This document shows, piece after piece, positions 26,509 through 34,784 of a DNA stretch of 64,000 nucleotides (position 1 is its first letter; each line of letters opens with the position of its first letter). The DNA comes from Ruminococcus sp. (GTDB lineage: Bacteria; Bacillota; Clostridia; Oscillospirales; Ruminococcaceae), in contig JAAVHJ010000008.1 in NCBI GenBank assembly GCA_014799805.1, positions 1 through 64,000 on the forward strand, in the 5' to 3' direction. Made by a program: the position numbers and the translations under genes. The notes beneath the pieces are model-generated. The model saw nothing but the letters and a program-made list of their open reading frames with translations. It made no database searches and had not been told where the DNA came from.

Positions 26509-27600
26509 TTATCCAAAATATTTCTGCATAAGTGCCTTTTTCAGCGTTTCCGCCTTTTCCAGCACCCGTTTCACTGCTGATTTTGATTTTTCGGTTTGTT
26601 CTGCGAAGTCGGCAAATTTCTGTTGAAGTTCAAGGGGTGGAAGAATTATTTTACGCTTTTGAAAATCTTTAAAATCAATATTATCTGCCGTCACTGCTCT
26701 AACTCTTTGCAAAATATCACTTTCAATTGATTTAAAATAATGCAACATAAATTTTACAATAATTTTATCATTTGGCACAAAAGCCTTCATATCCTGATTA
26801 ATGGTAACAGGAACACTGTTGATTGCAATTGGCAATGTATGTTTTAATATTCCACTTCTTATTACCATAAGAACAGATTCAGATGGAATAAATTTTACAG
26901 AACTATTCTCAACAGCTTCATATGTTATATGGTCTATGCTGTCACTTATTATTTCTGATTTCATATCTTTTGGAGAAATCCATACAATATCACCTGTAAA
27001 ATATTCTGGATGACTTTTAGATGGTGTCCCTCCGCCGTAAATAGCTTTACAAACATCAGTAATACAGACAGTATGCCATTTCATGGAATTATTAATAGCA
27101 TCTCCAAACATCTCTACAAATTTCGCTTTAACAAGCAAATCTAACTTTTCAATTATCTGATTGCAAAGTTCAATAGTGCAAGTTACTTTGTCGAAGATTG
27201 AAGCTATTTGATGCTGTTGTTCAAGAATAGGAAGATTCAATTCAATCTCTTCAATATAGCCTTTTGAAATATGCTTTATTCCTGCACCCTTAAATCCATT
27301 TTGCAGAATATGTATATTTCCAGATAAATATTGATAAACAAGTTTAACACTAAAGTCATTTCTTTTTGCAAAAAACACAATACAATCTGTTGATGTTGAA
27401 AATGGTTCATTACAGTAATGTATACTTGCATTGCCACCTGTACCAAAAATTAAAGCTTCACTATGATATAATGCCTGATTATAAAATTTAGTTTGCATAT
27501 TACTTGAATTGAAAAATTTATACTTTCCAAAAACAAGCCCATCACCAGCTTTAATTTTAGATTTTTTTTGTGCCTCAAAATAATCACTAAATTTATTCAT
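26509..27600 (-). CDS. hsdS: Orphan type I specificity subunit
   Basis: A 363-residue HsdS without adjacent hsdM or hsdR. Two recognition domains are separated by the spacer IIEKLDLLVKAKFVEMFGD and closed by KSAVKRVLEKAETLKKALM. Both spacers match the element's HsdS (1761-2942): at DNA level the last 87 bases differ at five positions and the central 102 bases at 15, while the recognition domains are unrelated. It can therefore probably join the element's HsdM/HsdR and change the target. AAGGAG precedes the ATG. It stands between mgsA and hisS, an unusual place that suggests transfer. Confidence 0.93.
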   Translation of the reverse strand: MNKFSDYFEAQKKSKIKAGDGLVFGKYKFFNSSNMQTKFYNQALYHSEALIFGTGGNASIHYCNEPFSTSTDCIVFFAKRNDFSVKLVYQYLSGNIHILQNGFKGAGIKHISKGYIEEIELNLPILEQQHQIASIFDKVTCTIELCNQIIEKLDLLVKAKFVEMFGDAINNSMKWHTVCITDVCKAIYGGGTPSKSHPEYFTGDIVWISPKDMKSEIISDSIDHITYEAVENSSVKFIPSESVLMVIRSGILKHTLPIAINSVPVTINQDMKAFVPNDKIIVKFMLHYFKSIESDILQRVRAVTADNIDFKDFQKRKIILPPLELQQKFADFAEQTEKSKSAVKRVLEKAETLKKALMQKYFG

Positions 27601-27627
27601 TTAGTACTCCTTGAACCATTTACTTCC

Positions 27628-27663
27628 TATGCCTCTGAATTTTAATTACTATCCAGAGGCATA
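27628..27663. repeat. Inverted repeat between mgsA and the orphan hsdS
   Basis: TATGCCTCTG (27628-27637) and CAGAGGCATA (27654-27663). A T-rich run follows only on the plus strand, so it is not a clear terminator for mgsA. It may mark the edge of the inserted hsdS. Confidence 0.6.
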
Positions 27664-27691
27664 ACAGTCTTATTTTTTAATTTTTTTAAAA

Positions 27692-28093
27692 TTACAGAGA
27701 CGGACTGCCAATTTCCCGCCAGTCCAAATCGCCTCTTTCTAAAGCCATAATTAAAGCTTCTGCTGTTGCAATATTTGTTGCCATAGGAACATTATGCACA
27801 TCACACAAACGCAATAGCGTCATGTCATTAAATTCCGTTGATCTTGGATTCGGGTCACGGAAAAATAATAACACATCAACTTCATTGCAGGAAATTCTTG
27901 CTGCAATCTGCTCACCGCCACCTTGTGAACCGCTAAAATATTTCCGTATTGGCAAGCCTGTTGCTTCACCTACAACTTTTCCTGTTGTACCTGTGGCACA
28001 TAAATCATATCTTGACAGAATGCCACAATATGCAGTACAAAACTGTATCATCAATTCTTTTTTGGCATCATGTGCAATTAAAGCAATTGTCAT
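27692..28093 (-). CDS. mgsA: Methylglyoxal synthase
   Basis: Converts dihydroxyacetone phosphate to methylglyoxal and phosphate, a bypass of lower glycolysis. The 133 residues contain the family landmarks ALIAHDAKK, GTTG, SGSQGGGEQIAA, FFRDP and HNVPMATN. AAAGGA precedes the ATG. It lies downstream of the minD-like gene, an arrangement also known next to mre/min genes in Clostridia. Confidence 0.95.
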   Translation of the reverse strand: MTIALIAHDAKKELMIQFCTAYCGILSRYDLCATGTTGKVVGEATGLPIRKYFSGSQGGGEQIAARISCNEVDVLLFFRDPNPRSTEFNDMTLLRLCDVHNVPMATNIATAEALIMALERGDLDWREIGSPSL

Positions 28094-28135
28094 AACTTAA
28101 CATCATTCCTTTCTACCGCTGGAGCGGTTTATTTC

Positions 28136-28879
28136 TTATTTAATCACCAGCGGAACTTGTTCGCCAGTCAATCGCTTGGAAATAGCATCAAATGCCGCCA
28201 GACTTGGGGCATCTACTGGAAGAACTTTTCCTTTTCCAGTTGCTTCTTTCAACATGAAATCATCAGGAATCACGCCTAAAAGCTGAATTCCTACTGTATC
28301 AATAATTTCGTCCAGATGATGAATCATATGACTGCGAATTGTTTCTGGACTGACTTTATTAATAATTAATCTCTGTCGTTTATTGCCACGAGTATAAAAC
28401 TCATCTGACATCATAGTAGCGTCACGAATACAAATTGGGTCAGGTGTTGTCACAACTAGAATTAAATTTGCCTGTTCCACAATATCAAATACATGGGAAC
28501 TGATACCTGCACCAGTATCAATAATAATAAAATCATAAAATTTTCTAACACTTTTGCAAATATCTACGACCTGTTTTGCAGTTACTGTCATAAATGGGTC
28601 TTTGGGAGCACATAAAATTTCCAAATTACTTGCAGATGGTACACGGGTTACAGCATCTAAAATAGGCATTTTTTGCTTTAACACATTACCTAAATCATAA
28701 TTTACATTACCATTCATACCAAACATAATATCTAAACAACGCAACCCGAAATCAAGTTCAATAATCAGTGTTCGGTGTCCTTGTTTTGCAAGTGTATAGC
28801 CAATCCCATAACTAATAGATGATTTACCAGTACCACCTTTGCCCGAAGTAATTGCAATCAATTTTGGTTCTTTTGCCAA
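28136..28879 (-). CDS. MinD-like ATPase
   Basis: Deviant Walker ATPase of the MinD/ParA family, probably for placing the division site. SGKGGTGKSS (12-21) is the deviant Walker A, ELDFGLRCLD the switch I region and IIIDTGAGI Walker B. Start is TTG with AAAGGAGG nine bases upstream. The C-terminus (RLTGEQVPLVIK) lacks the classical amphipathic membrane-targeting helix of MinD, and no minC or minE is adjacent. It may be a MinD relative with another partner. It has its own promoter at 28945-28972. Confidence 0.85.
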   Translation of the reverse strand: MAKEPKLIAITSGKGGTGKSSISYGIGYTLAKQGHRTLIIELDFGLRCLDIMFGMNGNVNYDLGNVLKQKMPILDAVTRVPSASNLEILCAPKDPFMTVTAKQVVDICKSVRKFYDFIIIDTGAGISSHVFDIVEQANLILVVTTPDPICIRDATMMSDEFYTRGNKRQRLIINKVSPETIRSHMIHHLDEIIDTVGIQLLGVIPDDFMLKEATGKGKVLPVDAPSLAAFDAISKRLTGEQVPLVIK

Positions 28880-28944
28880 ACAGAACGCCTCCTTTCCAAA
28901 TTGGTCAACATATCACAAGTATCTATCAAATATACTTAATTATA

Positions 28945-28972
28945 ATTATAGCACAAATATGAATTTTGTCAA
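28945..28972 (-). promoter_or_regulatory. Promoter of the minD-like gene and mgsA
   Basis: On the minus strand TTGACA (28972-28967), 16 bases, TATAAT (28950-28945), 65 bases before the TTG start. Confidence 0.8.
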
Positions 28973-29053
28973 ATTTATTTAGGGCATTTGCTATATTTTT
29001 GTGAAAATCGTTAAATTTCAACTTACAAAATTAGGAATTTCAACGAAAAAATA

Positions 29054-31432
29054 TTATTCTCCATCATCTTCATTGTCTCTATCATCATTACGATTTCTAT
29101 TATTATTGTTTTGATGGTCATCATCATCACGATTTCTATTGCTACTGTTTTGATTGTCATCATCATCATTACGATTTCTATTGCTACTGTTTTGATTGTC
29201 ATCATCATCATCACGATTTCTATTGCTACTATTTTGATTGTCATCATCATCATGATTTCTATTGCTACTATTTTGATTGTCTTCATCATCATCATCATGA
29301 TTTCTATTGCTACTGTTTTGATTGTCATCATCATCACGATTTCTATTGCTACTGTTTTGATTGTCTTCATCATCACGATTTCTATTGCTACTGTTTTGAT
29401 TGTCTTCATCATCATCTTCATTATCACTATCATCGTCTTCATCTTCGTTATAAATTTCATCGTAGAGCTCTAAAATAGAACGAATCATATATTTAGAATA
29501 TTCTCCACCTTCTACAACACCAGCAAAAGCAATTTTAGGGTCATCTGTTGGTGCATAGCCAATAAACACAGAATCCTGATAATGACTATCTGATTGTGGT
29601 GTACCAGTTTTAATAGCGACTTTATAGCCCAGATTCTGGAGTGAATATTTTGACGGAAAACTATTGCCAGAAGCCATAATCATACCTTGTTCAATTGTTT
29701 CATATACATCATCATATTGCAAATCAATTCTGGAAGCAACAGTAGGCTTTGTTTTCTTAATACATTTATTTTGACTATAATCCCAGATGCTATCAACTAA
29801 ATACGGCTCATAACGAACGCCCTCATTTGCAATAGTACAGGCTACACAAGCCAATTGCAAAGGCGTTACCATAGTTTCACCATTACCAATACCCGCCTGC
29901 AATACTTGTCCAGCCGTCCAGTCAATCCCTAATTTTTCATATTGTTCTGGAGTCGCCATATAACCAGTAGAATCTATTGTTTCAATTCCTGTATTTTGAC
30001 CAATGCCATATAAATTAGCATATTCTGTAATTTTATCAATATTCAACATTTTAGATAATTCATAAAAATAGGAATTGCAAGAAACCATTAATGCCCTTGG
30101 TACAGCAATATTACTATGAAAACCTGTACAATGAAATGTTACATCAAAATATTGATAATCTTTTTGGCAATAAAAAGTTGTATTACCTGTGACAATTCCC
30201 TCATTTAAACCAGCGGTTGCCGTAATCGTCTTAAAAGTTGAACCAGGACGATATAAACCCATAGTCACACGGTTAAATAATGGCTGACCTGTATCATTTA
30301 TCAAATCTTCATAATTTTCAGAATATAATTTCAAATCATAAGTCGGTGCAGTCGCCTCACCGAGAACAGCTCCTGTTTTCGCATCTAAGACAACTAAAGC
30401 ACCATTATTAATTACATTGCCGTCTTCATCTTTTTTCATATTATAGCCACTGAAATCATCAAGAAAATTTTCCAGAATTTCCTGTAATCCTCTTTGAAAT
30501 TCGCTATTAATTGTCAATTTTACTGTATTTCCAGAAATAACGGGCTCTGTAATTTCATCTGAAATTAATTCACCTTTTTCAAATACAATTTTTCTAGTTC
30601 CCTCTGTGCCTTGCAATTCTTCTTCCAAGGCTTTTTCAATACCACTTCTGCCAACAATTGCGTCCATAGAATAGCCCTTTGCTTTATATTCTTCTGCATC
30701 TTCAGCATAAATAGGACCTGTTGTACCAATCTCATGTGGAATCACATCACCAATTTCAATCCTGCGTTCTGGAATCTGTTCAATCACAACACCGTTTAAC
30801 TGCAAAGATAATTGCGAAATTTCCGTAACAACATCCATAGATAATTCATCTGCGACTTGAAATTTATTTGTCATAGAAAAATCATATTGCAACATCGCAT
30901 AACGCAGACCTGCAATCATGCGTTGTTGTCTAGGTGTATAATTTTCTGAAATTTCATAACTTTCACATAAAATTTCCATGCAGTCATCAGCCGTTGCATA
31001 GTTATTCACACCGATTTTTTTTTTCATGGCATTTAATTCATCATCTGATACATCAACACGGAACCGATAAGGCGAATTTAACGAAATTGGCAATGTATCA
31101 GACCATTCTGTCTTAGAATCTGATAAAATTTGCACCAATCTTAATAAAATTTCATTTGCTTTCTGATTATCAGACGGAAAATTTGCTTCATCAATCATCA
31201 CAGCATAAGTTACATGATTACCAACAATGACATTTCCCTCTGCGTCAATAATTTCACCACGGGTTGCAGAAATTTTCTGTGTATAAACTGACTGTACAGA
31301 CGTATCTTTATGATAGCTATCTGATTCGACAACCTGAATTTTCATTAATCGCAATGCACAAAAACAAGTACATGTCAGCACTAACAGCACTGACAGTACA
31401 ATTTTGACATAATCTGAAATATCTCGCATCAT
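29054..31432 (-). CDS. mrdA: Penicillin-binding protein 2 (elongasome transpeptidase) with repeat tail
   Basis: Class B PBP that cross-links peptidoglycan in the elongation complex with MreBCD. A short cytoplasmic start and one membrane segment (about 11-30) are followed by the PBP dimerisation domain and the transpeptidase: RPGSTFK with nucleophile S398, SCN, and KTGTP. At 792 residues it is longer than usual because of a tail (about 665-792) of Asp and Asn/Ser/Arg blocks: seven exact NQNSSNRN units plus one variant, separated by Asp runs. The tail would lie outside the membrane; its role is unknown. Last gene of mreB-mreC-mreD-mrdA. Confidence 0.93.
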   Translation of the reverse strand: MMRDISDYVKIVLSVLLVLTCTCFCALRLMKIQVVESDSYHKDTSVQSVYTQKISATRGEIIDAEGNVIVGNHVTYAVMIDEANFPSDNQKANEILLRLVQILSDSKTEWSDTLPISLNSPYRFRVDVSDDELNAMKKKIGVNNYATADDCMEILCESYEISENYTPRQQRMIAGLRYAMLQYDFSMTNKFQVADELSMDVVTEISQLSLQLNGVVIEQIPERRIEIGDVIPHEIGTTGPIYAEDAEEYKAKGYSMDAIVGRSGIEKALEEELQGTEGTRKIVFEKGELISDEITEPVISGNTVKLTINSEFQRGLQEILENFLDDFSGYNMKKDEDGNVINNGALVVLDAKTGAVLGEATAPTYDLKLYSENYEDLINDTGQPLFNRVTMGLYRPGSTFKTITATAGLNEGIVTGNTTFYCQKDYQYFDVTFHCTGFHSNIAVPRALMVSCNSYFYELSKMLNIDKITEYANLYGIGQNTGIETIDSTGYMATPEQYEKLGIDWTAGQVLQAGIGNGETMVTPLQLACVACTIANEGVRYEPYLVDSIWDYSQNKCIKKTKPTVASRIDLQYDDVYETIEQGMIMASGNSFPSKYSLQNLGYKVAIKTGTPQSDSHYQDSVFIGYAPTDDPKIAFAGVVEGGEYSKYMIRSILELYDEIYNEDEDDDSDNEDDDEDNQNSSNRNRDDEDNQNSSNRNRDDDDNQNSSNRNHDDDDEDNQNSSNRNHDDDDNQNSSNRNRDDDDDNQNSSNRNRNDDDDNQNSSNRNRDDDDHQNNNNRNRNDDRDNEDDGE
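29075..29436. repeat. Tandem repeats encoding the Asp/Asn tail of PBP2
   Basis: About eight units of 39-48 bases built from ATTGCTACTGTTTTGATTGTC-like blocks and CATCAT runs, coding NQNSSNRN plus (D)n on the minus strand. The unequal Asp run lengths indicate slippage or unequal crossing over. The unit is coding, so it is not CRISPR. Confidence 0.9.
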
Positions 31433-31453
31433 AATAACAACACCCTTAACATA

Positions 31454-32020
31454 TTAATCCGAATCTGTGGACAAATTCATTTTTTCTAATTTCTGAATTC
31501 TATGACTTCCGCATCTTTCAGCAATTTTTTTAATTAAAAAATAAAATACAAATGCTGAAAGCACTGTCATAATACCACTTGGCAAAATATATTTTTCCAG
31601 AATTTTATCCGAACCCTCATAATCCCAGATTGCATAATAAAATATATAATCCATAAAGCTTTGTATCACGACACAAATTACAGTTAAAAATAGCATATTT
31701 AATAATTTTTGTTTTAATAAATATCGATATAATAGCGAAACACCAGTGCAACAGATGACTAATAAAATGCCATTACAGCCAATTAATTTCCCACATGCAA
31801 TATCTAATAATAGACCGCAAACAGCTCCCACAGACATTGCCTGCACTTCTCCTGTATGAGATGCAATGCACAATGCTAACGGAATTAATAACAATGGCTT
31901 GCGATAACTTCCAGACGTTTCCAATAAATAACAAACAAAAATCAAAAAAATAAATATCATCCATTTTTTCACTTGTAGTATCATATATTTTTTTTTCTGA
32001 TTTTTAACGCTAATCTGCAT
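31454..32020 (-). CDS. mreD: Rod-shape determining protein MreD
   Basis: Polytopic membrane protein of the elongasome (188 residues, about five membrane segments). Identification rests on hydrophobicity and on its place between mreC and mrdA; sequence motifs are weak in this family. Its start lies inside the end of mreC (11-base overlap). Confidence 0.88.
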   Translation of the reverse strand: MQISVKNQKKKYMILQVKKWMIFIFLIFVCYLLETSGSYRKPLLLIPLALCIASHTGEVQAMSVGAVCGLLLDIACGKLIGCNGILLVICCTGVSLLYRYLLKQKLLNMLFLTVICVVIQSFMDYIFYYAIWDYEGSDKILEKYILPSGIMTVLSAFVFYFLIKKIAERCGSHRIQKLEKMNLSTDSD

Positions 32021-32870
32021 TAAAATTTTCCGCCTTTCCGTTAAAATCTGTAATCACAACAACCATGCTTAAATTTTTCAAATCAGAAGCTGGTTCAATT
32101 GCAGCATAAGCTGTTAATCCTGTATCGTCCATTGCAACATCTTTTACATAACCGATAACATAGCCCTCAGGAAATAAACCATTTTCCCCTGTTGTTAAAA
32201 TAATTTTTTCTTTTTTCAGACTGGTATCTTTATCAAGATATTCTAATTTACAAAGTCCGTCCATCGCAAGGGAAATACTTCCTGTTAAAATGCCTTTCTC
32301 TCTTGAGGCACTGGTACAGGCTGAAACTGACAAATCAGGTGATAAAATCGTTGTTACTTTTGAAGTATGTTCTCCAAGCTCTGTAATCACACCAACAAGC
32401 CCTAAATCACTCACAACAGTATCATATAAGCTAACACCATCTTCTGACCCGCCGTCAATCATAAAAGACCCATAGACATCATTTGTCACATAACCTATCA
32501 CATCAAATGGAGCTGTCATAGAATAATCATCATGTTTTTCTTTAATTCCAATAAATGCTTGTAGTCTTTCCAATTCTGCTTTCGTGTCTTCATAATCTGC
32601 AAGTTCTGTATGGATTTTATTAATTTCCTGTCGCAATTCCCTGTTTTCTTCATAATAACTTTCTGCATTACGATATAAATCTAATACATATTCTACCTTT
32701 TCAGAAATCGCATTAGAAGCTTTCTGAAATGGTGCAATTGCAGTCTGAAATAAACTAACAGCTCCGATTGTATAACCGCCAACAAATACTGCATATAGCA
32801 TAATCCCAATCAGCAATGCAAGCAAACAAAGCATAATTCTAAATTTTATACTTTTCAGAAAATTCATCAT
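32010..32870 (-). CDS. mreC: Rod-shape determining protein MreC
   Basis: Bitopic protein that links MreB to the periplasmic-side cell wall enzymes. One membrane segment (about 10-32), a coiled coil (about 55-105) and the beta-rich domain (IGYVTNDVYGSFMIDGGSEDG, and VVSDLGLVGVITELG) are visible. AGGTGA precedes ATG. Second gene of the mreBCD-mrdA operon. Confidence 0.93.
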   Translation of the reverse strand: MMNFLKSIKFRIMLCLLALLIGIMLYAVFVGGYTIGAVSLFQTAIAPFQKASNAISEKVEYVLDLYRNAESYYEENRELRQEINKIHTELADYEDTKAELERLQAFIGIKEKHDDYSMTAPFDVIGYVTNDVYGSFMIDGGSEDGVSLYDTVVSDLGLVGVITELGEHTSKVTTILSPDLSVSACTSASREKGILTGSISLAMDGLCKLEYLDKDTSLKKEKIILTTGENGLFPEGYVIGYVKDVAMDDTGLTAYAAIEPASDLKNLSMVVVITDFNGKAENFNAD

Positions 32871-32881
32871 ATGCTGTCACC

Positions 32882-33904
32882 TTATTTCTCATAATATTTT
32901 AAATATTCTACAAGCGTATCCTGATATTTTTCCATATTTTCCAGTACTTTTCCAGCACCTTCCGCAACACAGTCTAACGGATATTCGGCAATATAAACAG
33001 GAATTCCTGTTTCACGATTAATTAATTTATCAAGTCCCCGCAATAAAGCTCCACCGCCTGCCAGCGTGATACCTTGGTCAATAATATCTGCTGATAATTC
33101 TGGCGGTGTTTCTTCCAGTGTAGATTTAATCGCATCTAATATTCTTGATAATGGCTCTACCATCGCATCACGAATTTCTGCCGAAGAAACATTTACATTT
33201 TCAGGTAAACCATTTAATAAATTTCTGCCTTTAATTTCCATAGAATCTTCATTTTCACCTGGAAATGCTGACCCTATTGTTAATTTTACATTTTCCGCAG
33301 TTCTTTCGCCAATTAATAAATTATATTTTTTCTTCACAAAATTCATAATTGCCGCATCAAAAGCGTCACCTGCACATTTTACAGAATGTGAAGTGACAAT
33401 ACCACCCATAGAAACAACAGCAACTTCACTTGTGCCACCGCCAATATCCACAATCATACTGCCCGTTGGCTCTATCGTTGGTAAACCAGCACCAATTGCC
33501 GCTGCCATAGGTTCTTCAATAATAAATACTTGTTTCACACCAGCACTTTCAGTTGCCTCTCTTACAGCATTTCTTTCCACAGACGTTACACCAGACGGAA
33601 TACAAATAATGACTCTTGCTTTTGTAAAAATATGTCCTTTCAGAGCTTTATGAATAAATTCCTGCAACATTGTCACAGTCAAATCAAAATCTGCAATAAC
33701 GCCCTCTTTTAATGGTCTGACTGCCACAATAGAACCTGGTGTACGTCCGATAATTTGCTTTGCATCTTTGCCAACATATCTTGCTTTTTCTGTGCGGGTA
33801 TTTACCGCTACAACTGACGGCTCACGAAGTACAATTCCTTTGCCACGCATATATACCAGTGTATTCGCCGTGCCTAAATCAATGCCAATATCCTTTGTAA
33901 ACAT
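32882..33904 (-). CDS. mreB: Rod-shape determining actin MreB
   Basis: Bacterial actin that guides wall synthesis along the cell side. The 340 residues show IGIDLGTANTLVY (phosphate 1), IGRTPGSIVAVRPLKEGVIAD, MIVDIGGGTSEVAVVSMGG (phosphate 2) and LAGGGALLRGL (adenosine). GGAGAG precedes the ATG. First gene of the operon, with its own promoter. Confidence 0.96.
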   Translation of the reverse strand: MFTKDIGIDLGTANTLVYMRGKGIVLREPSVVAVNTRTEKARYVGKDAKQIIGRTPGSIVAVRPLKEGVIADFDLTVTMLQEFIHKALKGHIFTKARVIICIPSGVTSVERNAVREATESAGVKQVFIIEEPMAAAIGAGLPTIEPTGSMIVDIGGGTSEVAVVSMGGIVTSHSVKCAGDAFDAAIMNFVKKKYNLLIGERTAENVKLTIGSAFPGENEDSMEIKGRNLLNGLPENVNVSSAEIRDAMVEPLSRILDAIKSTLEETPPELSADIIDQGITLAGGGALLRGLDKLINRETGIPVYIAEYPLDCVAEGAGKVLENMEKYQDTLVEYLKYYEK

Positions 33905-33954
33905 GTCTTCTCTCCTTTTGTTCTCTCTTATCTAAAAAATAATTCTATAAAAAT

Positions 33955-33983
33955 ATTATACCATGATTTTTATCCAGAAACAA
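33955..33983 (-). promoter_or_regulatory. Promoter of mreBCD-mrdA
   Basis: On the minus strand TTGTTT (33983-33978), 17 bases, TATAAT (33960-33955). Confidence 0.78.
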
Positions 33984-34039
33984 GTTTTTTTTTATATTTT
34001 TTTATCTATTCTGAAAATATTTTTTTAAATTTCAAAAAC

Positions 34040-34312
34040 TTAGCCAAAAAGCGTTTTAGAAACTTTCGGATAGCATAAAATTCCTACTAAAATCATAATA
34101 ATTTCTGAAACTGTAACATGTATTTGAAAACCAAGTGTAATGACAAATACTTTTAAATTAATATCAAACGTAGAAATACCAATATCAAATGTTTTTCCAA
34201 GCCACTCAATGCCACCAATTGTTCTTGAAAAATCTCCGATTAAACTGCCTAATATGACAGCAGCTAATAATATTGCGAACATTAACATTCCTTTTAGCAC
34301 GCCTTGTTGCAT
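34040..34312 (-). CDS. DUF4321 membrane protein
   Basis: A 90-residue protein with two hydrophobic segments (about 6-25 and 60-85) joined by a loop, in the pattern of DUF4321, a small family found near mre genes in Clostridia. ATG 34312 is chosen because AAAGGAG lies nine bases upstream. Function unknown; neighbours suggest an envelope role. Confidence 0.8.
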   Translation of the reverse strand: MQQGVLKGMLMFAILLAAVILGSLIGDFSRTIGGIEWLGKTFDIGISTFDINLKVFVITLGFQIHVTVSEIIMILVGILCYPKVSKTLFG

Positions 34313-34343
34313 GTAATTCAACTCCTTTTATTAATTAAAAACT

Positions 34344-34784
34344 TTACTGCAAGCCACTTGACCCAAATCCTGAAGTGCCTCTTTCTGTTTCATTGAGCTG
34401 ATTCACTTCTAAAATTTCTGGAAATACTACTGGTGTGATTATCAGCTGTGCAATTCGCATACCATGTTCTATGATAAAATCCTGTTCACTGATATTATGC
34501 AAAGGAATCATCCATTCCCCCCGATAATCACTATCCACAACACCAACTGCATTTGCAAGCGTAATACCAAATTTTGATGCCAGCCCAGAACGAGGAAATA
34601 TCAGCAAAGCAATTTCCTGTTCTGACGGCTGAGACGCAATTCCCAACGGAATCATTACTGTTTCATTTGGTTTTATCATAACTGATTGATCTAAACAAGC
34701 ATATAAATCTGCCCCTGCACTATATTTTGTTGCACGTTTTGGCAAAATAGCATTTGGCTTTAATTTTTGAAAATACACTTGCAT
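34344..34784 (-). CDS. dut: Deoxyuridine triphosphate nucleotidohydrolase
   Basis: Hydrolyses dUTP to dUMP and diphosphate. The 146 residues contain the five trimeric dUTPase motifs: SAGADLYA, FPRSGLASKFGI, NAVGVVDSDYRGEW, RIAQLII and ERGTSGFGSSG. The start shares one base with the stop of the upstream U32 gene, so the two are coupled. Confidence 0.96.
   Translation of the reverse strand: MQVYFQKLKPNAILPKRATKYSAGADLYACLDQSVMIKPNETVMIPLGIASQPSEQEIALLIFPRSGLASKFGITLANAVGVVDSDYRGEWMIPLHNISEQDFIIEHGMRIAQLIITPVVFPEILEVNQLNETERGTSGFGSSGLQ

Noticed and set aside
27628..27663. Terminator of mgsA
   Set aside because: The hairpin is followed by T only on the plus strand, while mgsA is on the minus strand; kept as inverted repeat only.
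29023..29473. Open frames of about 120-145 codons on both strands over the PBP2 tail
   Set aside because: Side product of the CAT/GAT repeats; composition Met/Ile/Thr only; the mrdA frame explains the DNA.
32290..33653. Plus-strand frames over mreC and mreB
   Set aside because: Antisense shadows of strongly supported genes, without ribosome sites.
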